This document shows, piece after piece, positions 48,001 through 60,000 of a stretch of 64,000 nucleotides of DNA. The stretch is from contig CM067059.1 of assembly GCA_033980235.1 (NCBI GenBank), positions 25,333,922-25,397,921 of the forward strand. The letters run 5' to 3'. The stretch comes from Diadema setosum. Its lineage: Eukaryota > Echinodermata > Echinoidea > Diadematoida > Diadematidae. The notes beneath the pieces were generated by a model. The model made no database searches and was not told the DNA's origin. It worked only from the letters and a program-made list of their open reading frames with translations. Each line of letters starts with the position of its first letter. Positions within the stretch are counted from its first letter, which is position 1. The position numbers were made by a program, and so were the translations under genes.

Positions 48001-51000
48001 CACTTCGGTGATAAGAACTGAAAAAAATCCACGCTTGACAAATAACTCAAAGGTATGTACATAATTATCAATTACTCTCAGCATGTCTATATTACAAATG
48101 AATCACAAATTATGAATCAGCATGTCAAAAAATAAAACAAAATGAAGTCTCTTACAAAACGTCATGCACTTTTAATAGTATAATCGAAATATTAGACTAA
48201 CTCTACCCGTTTTCATAAAAATTATGATTCTGCGATATACAATTAAAAGTATTTCAATCAAAATCGGCAATGACGAACATTTCGTTGTTTTCAGCTTAAA
48301 GGAACATAAATTACATAGTGTCCTAAAACTCATTCTCTCTCTTACTCCAATACCTACACTTGCTTGAATGTAACAAAAGTATGAGCAAGCATCAACTAAA
48401 TTTACCCTTGTATTCAAAACTATTTCTAGTAAACTAAGTTTTCTAAGTTTATTTAATTTCTTGATAATGTCGAAGTGATATTATAGAACCTTTATAGTTA
48501 TGTATTGTTAACCAAGACTGTCCAATGTTTTTGTATGCCTTACCAAAGCGTTCGTAACTGATATCTATATTCACTCATTGCATGCGGCTGTATGCTAATA
48601 TAACAGTATAAATTTAGTTTCTATAGTGATCCATTTGAAGCTTTGTCACTACAGAAGCACATCAACGGAACATGGCTTGACCATATTGTTTTCAATTCAC
48701 CAAGCCATTATTCCCCATAAAATTCATTATCAAAATTGTAGCACCCAATACAGTCAACTCCTGTTATAACGAAGTCCTTAGAATCGGCAACTTTCTTGCG
48801 TTAAATCTGTATCAAAGTATCATTAAAAGCGAACAAATAAACAAACAAACAAACATAGGATAATGTTGCAGCCTGAATTTTGATTTCTTTGTAACTAGAA
48901 TTTTGTTTTCATGGAAGTTCAATCTAACCTTTCGCAGCAATCCTCTAATGTTACACTAAATGTCTAATGGACATTTCAGCCAGATGGCCTCATTCAAAAT
49001 CAATTTTACCATGATTTTTACTTTCAAATCGTCTCGTCAAACATGCTAAGACACATGTAAAACACGATACCTCGCTAGAAATTTAACGATTCTATCTTTT
49101 ATTGAATGGGTGAGGCAGATTTTCTGTGTGGATAGAGCCGTAGAGACAAGATTGCTTATGGCATGGCTGGCAAATGAAAAACTTTCGCAGTCCACAAGCC
49201 AGCATCGTTCCCAGAGAGCTGACTAGACAGTAAACTCAAACATGTGCAGTCTACAGGTCGGCCTAGTCAATGATAAGAAATAGGGGTGAGCGCATTACAC
49301 AGAGGGATGGCATCAACTAAATCCTCCTAGATGCATAATACGTTCAGATGACAAGCCTTAACCTCGAGGTTAAGCTTGTAGTTAGGGACCGTGAAGACGC
49401 ACTCGTAGTTCGCTAACCTCGAGGTTAGCTCGATGTTACAAGCCACGAGAAATCTTATGGTTAGCGCTCTAACCACGAGCCGCGGGGGGTCCCCACTCGT
49501 AGTTAAGCACCGTGTGGACACAAAAATCAATGCACTCAAAGGGGCAGGAATTTAACCTCGAGGTTCAGATTCGTCGTGTGGACGCACATCGAAGTTAGGG
49601 GGCAAGAGCTTAACCTCGAGGTTAGGGCTTGTCATCTGAACGTAACTAATATCTTCTTATACATGTGGGACCAGTGTGAGATAACCATCTTATTGCTGTT
49701 CCTCTGTATGAAGTCACTGTAGGTGATATTATTTTCATTTCTTCTGCACACATCAATAACATCTTTTATTCTTAATTTTGTATATTTTTTGTACATTCAA
49801 CTCTTGTGAACGTAATCGACAACTTACACCCCATGGTGTAATCAAACCTTCTTGATGGACGAATAATGCAGTTTCTCTGGAGCAAATCAATTCTGACAAG
49901 TAACATGTTTTAGGATAAACATCTAACTTATCCTGGAAAGACGCATCCTCTCCTTGAAGTATTTTATCTATGTACAGTATCCTCTCTAAGAAAAATATAG
50001 ATACAGTTCAAGAATCACGAAACAAAAATCGAAATTTTAAGCAGAATAACAAGGCTTCCCAAAAGCAAGTTGCTGTGATGGCAGTGTCAGTGAATTCTCC
50101 TGTTCTTTCAGTGATTTCAGGTAATAGACAATGAACAAGACTTAATGAACGCACGTGCGGCGCGAGACGGAGAAAAGATCAAGCTTTTTCATGAAAATGA
50201 GAAGACTGCTATGGACACAAAAAGGCAGCCCTTTCCTTTCAACCAATCAAAACCATTTTTACATCAGAGGAAAGATGAATATTCATACTTTGTTTTGTGG
50301 TGCGAACTGGCATAAGAAGCCCCCGCATTTAGATTTTATTAAAGCTAGTCTGAATGCAAACATTACTTCCAGAAATAAGTGAAATGCCATTGTCCTCCAT
50401 AGAGAAAACATCACGAGAGTGCTTTCATTACGATCTTAAACTAAAAAATGCAACCTTCTGCGCCAATAAAATTACATTCTCATCTATACTAGTGTATAAA
50501 AAACGTATTAAGCTTGCAAATTCAGTCCGAACCAGTAACAAACATAAATTTTATGTTTTATACCGTCTCGTACAATACCGTTGAAGCAAAGGCACCGAAA
50601 TATATGCAATCGTTCATAATATTGAGACTGGATGTTATTTTGTCAGACCACGGTTCCTGTTTCCCAAGGAAGGAAAGCTTTTTTCGTTTTCTTTTTTTTT
50701 TCTGGATTTGCAAATAGCAGAAGTAAATTTTGCATACGGCACGCTCAAGCACAGACCGCGTCTTTTTATCAATTAGTGAGCTTGCAAGCACGACGCGAGC
50801 GGTATTTGAGTGTACAGTGTGCAAAATTTGATTCTACTCATGATCAAATCCGAGAAACGTCTTGTCCTGGCATAAACAAGAACAGCAGTCAGCCAATATA
50901 GAACTCACACGGGTAAATAATTCCCCATAGAGACGTGTTTAAAAATTCAAAATTCAAAAAATTCTGTTAAGTTGCTGGGAGAAATGAAGTGTTTCATCTT

Positions 51001-54000
51001 CACTAACTTGGATAAGTGTGATAATCTAATACCCTTTCATCCATCAAATTTCCAAGACGGGTTCTTCAGCTAAAATTCTGTCCAAGGTTCCACAAAGCCA
51101 GACTATGAGTTCTTTTCACTCAAAAAGTCACCTTATTTTCTGTACATGCACCCAATGAAATATGGTCTCTTCAAATTTCATGAGCAAAAGCTTTCATCTT
51201 CCAACCAAAATGCAGTTTGTAGAGGAATTCATACTCAATATTTGCAGCCATTCATTTTTTTTTTTGGCCAAGTTGCATTTATGATTTTTAATTGATTTTT
51301 TTATGCCTCCGCCACGAAGTGGTGCCGGAGGCATTATGTTTTCGGGTTGTCCGTCCGTCCGTACGTCCGTCCGTACGTCCGTCCGCTTTCGTTTACGCGA
51401 TAACTTGAGTAATATTTATTGGAATTTTACCAAACTTGAACCAAGTATAAAGTATGATGGGGCAATTATTTGATTAGATTTTGGGTGAAATCGGCTGAAG
51501 GTCAAAGGTCAAAGGTCAAGGTCAAATCATGAAATTGTATCCGTTTACGCGATAACTCAAGACAGGATGGAGCAAATTTCGCCAAACTTTGTAGGAGGAT
51601 GATGTATGATGGGACAATTACTTGATTAGTTTTTCAGTGAAATCGGACAGAGGTCAAAGGTCAAAGATCAAGGTCAAATCCTAAAATTTATCTGTTTACG
51701 TGATAACTCAAAACTGGATGAAGCAGCTTACACCAAACTTGGTCCAAGGATGATGTATGATGGGACAATTAGTTGAGTAGATTTTAGTGACATTGGCAAG
51801 AGGTCAAAGGTCAAAAGGTCAAGGTCAAATGCTACAAATGTTGCAATTTCCGCCATATCTATGCAATGCCCGAAGGTATTTTCTTGAAACTTGGTGTGAA
51901 CATGTACTACTGCGTAAAGATTCTCCAGAGAGAGTTTCATGTCATAAGGTCAAAGTTCAAAAGGTCAAAGGTTAGGTGAAAATGTTGCAATATCACTTTT
52001 CTCGCAAATGGTTCAATGTATCTTCGTGGAACTTGGTACACACGCATGTACTGACTGGCAGGGATTATCTAGGGAATTTAGGGGTCATGGGTCAATAGTG
52101 AAGGGTCAAAGGTCAAGGTCAACTCTCAAAATTTTACTATTTCCCTCATATACTAGTATATGCAATGCTTGCATTATTAGTTTCAAAACTTAATACGTGC
52201 ATTACCTAATGGAGATTCTCTGGGAAATTTCCAGCCAGAAGGTCAAAGGTCAAAGGTTAAGGGTCAAAGGCCAGGTTTCAATGCCCCCCCCCCCCCCCCA
52301 AAAAAAAAAAAAAAAAAAAAAAAAAAGATTTAAAAAAAAATAAATAAAAAAAAAAGAAAAAAATTTTAAATTAAAAAATTAAAAATCTATTTTGTACCGT
52401 CATTACACTCTTTCTTCATACCTTGGAAATTAATCAATGCATAAACTTATAAAAAGGTCTGTCAGAATTCAAGTAAAAATTCTCAATTCCCCAAATATGT
52501 GTACCTGCACTCTTAGAAAATTATAGCAAACCCAGTTCAAGACATTTCTGACAAACCTGTCATTTCAGTATTTTGCCAGTTATGTGAAACTGTCATGGAT
52601 CACACATTGTGAAGACATTGTATTATACGCCTATTGGGAGAATCATGCATTATGGCGGAGGCATCAGTCGCCATAGCGACATTTCTAGTTCTTCATTTGT
52701 TTTTGTATCTTTGGTATGATTTTGTAATGTAGTGTCTAGACATTCCATTTTATTTATAGGTGTGAGCCCTATAGTAGGTTATATTTCTTAAATTGATTTT
52801 TTAACATCATAGATGTGTTTTTGATGATATTTGCCCTTACATCATATGACAAATTGCACATTGAAGGATTGTAAAGCTTCTTAAAAGGAAAGTTTCAAAA
52901 TGATGCCCTTTGTTTGGGTTTTTTTTAATAAATCTTGCAACATTCATTAATTCTTCATAAGATGAATATAGAGATACAAGCAGTTATCTTTGATTACGGA
53001 GGTATCATCATCACCTAGTTACCTACCAAGGACTGTCAAAGACTTTGATATATCAAATAGATAAACTTTTTGTATTTTGAGCTGTTTCAGTGGTAGCTAA
53101 AACAAAGATATACATTAAAATAATACAATCATTCAAAGTTGTGTGATACTGATAACTACTATGTACTAAAATTAAGTACCACAAGAACATAATAAGAAAA
53201 CAAATTGTAGTTAAGCAGTTGGGGGGTGCAGGACAGGGGGAGGGATGGAGGAAGGTATAGAATAGATCAACATAAACCAGAAGACCTTGTATGGGATGAA
53301 TACTTCACATTGATTTGTATGCATTACATGCATACTCTACAGTAAAATTCATAATTCTTAATTGATTTTTTTTAACACCATAAACATGTTTTTGATGATA
53401 TTTGCCCTTATATCATATGAGAAATTACATATTCATGACTTGTAAAGCTTCTAAAAGAGAAATGTTACTGAAAATGATGTCATTTGGGTTTTTTTTTTTC
53501 CAAAATAAATCTTGCAGTGTTGATTAGCTCTTCATAAGATGAGTACATAGATGCAGGCAGTTATCCTTGACTAAGGGGGTATCATCACCGCATTATTGCC
53601 TACAAAGTACTGTTAAAGACTTTGGGTTATCATACAGATAAAGTATGTATTTTGAGCTGTTTCAGTGGTAACCAAAACAAAGAAATACTTTAAAGTACCA
53701 GAATCATTCAAAGTTGTGTGATACTGATGACTACTATGTACATGTACATGGACCACAACAACATAATAAGAAAACAAAGTGTCGTTAAGCAGAGTTGGAG
53801 GGGAGGAGGAGTAGGTAGAGTGGGGGAGCAAGAGAGGGGTGAGGGAGGGAGGGAGAAAGGTATTTGACAGAATAGATCAACATAAACCAACAGAAGGTCA
53901 TATTTCTTAATAAATTTTCCAGCATCATAAACATGTTTTTGATGATATTTGCCCCTACATTACATGAGAAATTGCACATTGAATGGTTGTAAAGCTTCTC

Positions 54001-57000
54001 AAAGGGAATCTTTTGAAAATTATACCCTTTGGGGTTTTTTTTTTTCAAAAATTCATCTTGAAGTGTTGATTGGTTCTTCATCAGAAGAATACATAGATAC
54101 AGGAAGTGATCCTTGATTAAAGGGAGTATCATCATCACCTTATTGCTTACAAAGTACTGTAAAAGAAATTGGTTTGTCAAACAGATTACCTTCATGTATT
54201 TTGAGCTGTTTCAGTGGTATCCAAAATACATAAAAATACCTTGATCATTTAAAGTTGTGTGAACATAGAACATAGAACAAGAACATAATAAGAAAAAAAG
54301 AATTGGAGTTAAGCAGAGTTAGAGGTGGGGGTAGATGGGGGGGGGGGGAGGGGAGGGAGAAGGGAGGTATTTGACAGAATAGATCAATATAAACCAGTAG
54401 AGCTTGTATTGTATGAATACTTCCCATTGACTTGTGTGCATTACGTGCATACTCTATAGGGCTCACACAGGTAAATAATTCCCCATAGAGACATGGGTTG
54501 AAATTCAAGATTCAAAAAATTCTGTTAGATAGTTGGGAGAAATTAGGTGTTTCATCTTCACTAACCTGGATAAGTGATATGCCCTTTCATCCATTAAATT
54601 TCCAAAGGTTCTTCAGCTCAAATTATGTCGAAGGGTCTGCAAAGCCACACTACGAGTTCTTTTCACTTAAAGTCACCTATTTTCTGTACATGCACCAAAT
54701 GAAATATAGTCCCCTCATATACCACGAAAAAAGCTTTCATCTTCCAACAAAAATGCAGTTTGTAGATGAATTCATACTCGATATATCCAGCTATTCAGTT
54801 TTTTGCCAAACTGCATTTCTAATTTTTAATTGATTTTTTTAATTCATTTATTTTGGTATCTTTGGTATGATTTTGTGTAGCAGTCAGGAACATTCCATTT
54901 TATTTCCAAGTGAGCATTTAATCGTGATACTGGACAAAATTGGAACTACCTTGCCACTCACCCAATCAGCGATCTTGTATAGCCACGTCTTCATCCACAT
55001 AAGAAAGCAGTTCTGCTTAGATACGGGGAAATGGTTTTGTACCTCCATTATAGAGACGGATGTCCGAGTGTGTAGATTATCACAGCTGATTGCTTCCCCG
55101 CACCGTCAGTCTTCTCGACGTGTAGTGAAAGCTCCCAACGGGCTCTCTAAATACCGTGCATTACTGAGCTTTCCACCTGAAAGCAATGAGTATTGTGTCC
55201 ATTTCAATGAAATTAATACGTGCATTTTAATTTATACAGATCATCACAAAAATTGAGAAATTTGAGGTGAATGAAGAAATCATCGACAGTTTTCTCAAGA
55301 GGGAGGACAGGCCGTAGCACGACCAGATTCTTGCTTCAGGGAAAAATTACCCAGGTACACTGCACCCACACAAATGCAAATACAAATACAAATTGTCCAT
55401 AGTTTAAACCATGGTTTCAATTGTATCACCTTAATGAAGTCAGGCCGTTATGTTCATTGGATGTTTTAATTTTCAACTAAATTACACTGAAACTGAGTAT
55501 ATTATAATGTACTAACATTCTATATGATATTCATGACAATTTACCAATACGACCACCAAGCATTAATAGTCTACAATGTATTCTAACAAAAAACATGTTT
55601 CTCACATGTAACTATGATAACAGTGTAACACATGAATGCAAAATTTTACACAAATTGCTCCAAAAACAGGACTTGATTCGAGCCCCTGACCACCCAGTCA
55701 GGAATTGCTATAAACTCCCTTTACACTACAATTACATAAGCGGACAGATAATAAGCATATTATGTTATAAGTCAAGGAAATAAGCACTCTTTTACACAAA
55801 ATATTTTTCCATAATCCTGTTAATATTTTTCCTTATATAGTTTTACGCACATGACATCATCTATTATATTTGTTTTCTCATCCAGCAGTGACTGTGCACA
55901 ACTTCAGAATTTTAACTTTAGAATTGTATAACTTCGAACAAATTGTCCCATTTTCTGACAAAATTCTCACATGCTGTGGTGGTTTCATTTTTGGGGTAAG
56001 ACAGGATTTGAACAGGACTTCACTTAACCAATTATTTGACCACTAATCAGTCATTTTCACCAAAATTTCAGATACAAGGTCTTCTCACCCCAGCGAGGAT
56101 ATGTCACTATGACAAGTAGTATGTTTTTTTTCTACAGTTCTTTAAAACTCCCAATTCATATACATGTACCTTTACAGAACATCTTGCCACAGTGAAAAGT
56201 TATCTTAGTTGCCAATTAATCATTACCTAATAAATTAAACAATTTTCATGATAATCACACCTGTACTCACATTTAAGCATTAATTTTTCTGTCTTTCACC
56301 ATTGTAACTTATTAAATGTGAACAACTAATGACGCATTTCTATTTCTATTTTTTCTTCCAGGTACCCAATACAGGCTCTTCTTGAGTCCAAAGACATACT
56401 TGCCATTCCAGAGAATGTGGATTTCGACCCAGATGTGTTGTTACCTGCATCAATTAAATACACGGTGATGGATGACAACATTGCTTTGAGCATAGTAATT
56501 GAATAAAACTATTTTTTCTCCATAATTACTAATGGGCAATTCTAGGGTAACTGACATTACGCAAAAGGATTTTCATGAAATTGTTTACGTTGTAGTTTTG
56601 TAAATGAAAGTACCTGGGACTTGTAATCAGCATTGATGAATGAGTTCATGAGAATGAAGAAATAAGTGGAAAGTTTTTCTCTCAGACTGCATTTCTTATC
56701 ACATAGCAAGTGAAAATGTGTCTGGTAAGTGACGTTACAGAAAAAGGACACAGGAAATTGTGGTGTAGATTTAGATGGAAATGTCTAATGTCCCTGACTT
56801 CTAACCTTTATGTGTTTGATATGGCAATATACCTACGTTCTTAGGAACAGGTGTGCAAAATAATGTGCCCTTTAGATATTTCCTTTTAGCACCATGTCAA
56901 TTTCAGTGGAAACATGACAGTAACTGATGTTACGTAACTGACATTACGTTTACATTTCCCATAAGGTTTACACATGCAGAATCATGATTGGGAATAGTTT

Positions 57001-60000
57001 TAGCATTTTATAATTCTGACCTTTCAGTGTGATTTCTTTGATATGGAATCATACCTTGGTTCATCAATTACAAATACACAAATGAAATGAAACATTAGTC
57101 CATTTTCTTTGTGTTCTATGAAAACTTAAAGGTAAACATGTCACTGACGTTACACATGCTTTTGCTATGGGGTTTACAGAGAACTAATTTATTCAACAGG
57201 TTATTATACTGCTGCAGTATACCTCTAACAATCCCAGGCATTTACTTAGCAACAAATAGAAATAAAATCTAAAGACACAAATGGAGTGGGGCCCTAAGGG
57301 GGCAAGCTACCCCCCCCCCCATGCCCTAGCACAATTGAGCAAAAATAATGAATATGCCCCAGTAGATATTTCTTGACCATTGTCTTAAGATTGAATGCTT
57401 ATTCAACAGTTATGATTACACAGAGCCATTTACATTCAGGAGTTCCAAGTATAAATATTGACATAACTAAGGTTTTTTTTTTTTGTTGTTTGGTTTTTTT
57501 TTTTTAAATGAACAGGAGAGTTTCTATTTAGAGTGCCCCACCCATAATACACTGCAGTACTACACAAAACACAGATATTTTTGTGTGTGAAAAAAATATA
57601 TATTTCAGGTCATAGAGAAAAAACACATACAAATATCAACTCATAAATATGCATATGTATAAAATCTACTGTGATATATTTCTTCTTTTCTTTATTTTAC
57701 TCCTCCTTCAAGGCATTCTTAGGGCCACAAATAAAAAAAAAAAAATTGATCTCCATTATCAATTGATTTAAATGAATAGTGTTACACTTTTAATATTTTC
57801 TATGAAGAAGAAACATTATGCTTTTTTGGTCAAAAGGGCATTATTGATTTATTCCTTCCTTGAAGTTATATAATAGCTTTTCTTTTCCTTTTCACTGATA
57901 TATCAAGGCTTGCAAATACATCCCACATACCAAGACATTACATTACGATTCGGTTAAAATATTCATTCAAAATTTTGTCCTTGATTAAAAGCATTAATGA
58001 ATAGTGAATTTTCACGTTTTCCCACACATCCTCATCAACTGTCAAAGCCAATACATTTTTATGTGCTCTGTGCGCAGTGCAGTGCGTACTAAGCATTCTG
58101 TGTGCCAAAACTACGTGGTCAGTTTCAAAAAGGGTGTTCGATGTGTAGTAGAGCCACCTTACTTGCCTGGTTATGCATGCTGTAACGACTGTGATTGTTC
58201 GGTGACCTTAAGCTTTCAATAACAAGTATCATATCACCTAACTCGCACATTGTCAATGGAAACCCACACATATATTTATTGAGAAAAATACTGGTATCTA
58301 CACATATTTTAAGCTTTACTGTGAAAACTATATATGGTACCTGGTACTAATATGGTATGATGTTTTGTGATGTAACAGCTAGACCTACAAATATGCATCA
58401 AAAGCGATATCTTGAAGATTTTTTAAAAATCACTGCTCCCAAAGGTAAACTGGACCTTTGAATAAAAATTGTTCGGTAATAATAGGATACACCTTTATAC
58501 ATCATGCAATCAATGAAACGCAATGCAAAACGTTGTTGTATTAAATTTTTGCGGCGTACAATTCGTGTGCCAAATATTGACACAATCTACGTGCGGGTCT
58601 CTGTGTATTTTTGGCTTTCGTTGTTGTTACCATACTTTTCATAAGGGATCCCAGGTTCGGCATCATTATAGTGAAACGCCGCCTAGGCAAAACGTGAACA
58701 TACGTGTACCGTGGCATAAAATGTGTGTGTGTGTGTGTGTGTGTGTATGTTACTTTGGGTATGTGTGTATTGTGTGTGTGTGTGCGTGCGTATATTAATT
58801 AGACAAATTTGTATAGCACAGCAGTATATTGTGTGTGTGTTGATTTGTTTGGATATAATAGCAGTCATACAGTATGTGTTGAGTAACAGAAGACACAGAT
58901 TTATGCTACGTTTCACAAGAGACAGAGAACTTTAGATGAAAGCGTGTGTGTGTGTGTGTATGTGTGTGTGTGTTGAGTGACAAAAGACACGCTCGTGTTA
59001 CTAAAGATAACTGCAATGTACTGTAGTTTGGGGAGGACTTCGGGTAAATGTGTTTTCATATTTTATTTTGTTGCAAACTGGACTAGAAGCTGCAACTCAG
59101 TTGATTTTGGTCTATAAGTTCCTTTGAAAATATTATAACTATCTTATAGCTAAGGCAACAAATCTTCGTAATTGAATACTATTATTAATGGGATGGTACA
59201 GTATTGGTGGAGATGAGAATTAGGCTTTTAACTTTGTGCGAGATACCAAGAAAACATGGTATAGTACAAAGCATACCATTTAAGGAGGAATTCAAAGTTT
59301 ATTTGATGAAAATCGGGTTTGAAATGACTGAAACATCAAAAAACAAAGTAAAACAAAGGTCGTTATAAAGTGTTGGTCCCACACTATTAGTTTCGCTTTT
59401 TTTTTATGCCTCCGCCACGAAGTGGTACCGAAGGCATTATGTTTTCGGGTTGTCCGTCCGTCCGTACGTACGTCCGTCCGTACGTACGTCCGTCCGCATT
59501 GGTTTACGCAATAACTTGAGTAATATTGACTGGAATTTTACCAAACTTGGTCCAAGTATAAAGTATGATGGGGCAATTACTTGATTAGATTTTGGGTAAA
59601 ATCGGCCAAAGGTCAAAGGTCAAGGTCAAATCATGAAATTGTATTTGTTTACGCGATAACTCAAGACTGGATTGAGCAAATTTCACCAAACTTTGTCCAA
59701 GGATGATGTATGATGGGACAATTACTTGATTAGTTTTTTTAGTGAAATCGGACAAAGGTCAAAGGTCAAAGATAGAGGTCAAATCCTAAAATTTATCTGT
59801 TTACGTGATAACTCAAAACTGGATGAAGCAGTTTTCACCAAACTTGGTCCAAGGATGATGTATGATGGGGCAATTAGTTGAGTAGATTTTAGTGACATTG
59901 GCAAGAGGTCAAAGGTCAAAAGGTCAAGGTCAAATGCTAAAAATGTTGCTATTTCCCCTATATCTATGCAATGCACGAAGGTATTTTCTTGAAACTTAGT

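Noticed and set aside
58683..58935. Cys/Val-rich and His/Thr-rich frames
   Set aside because: Artefacts of GT microsatellites.
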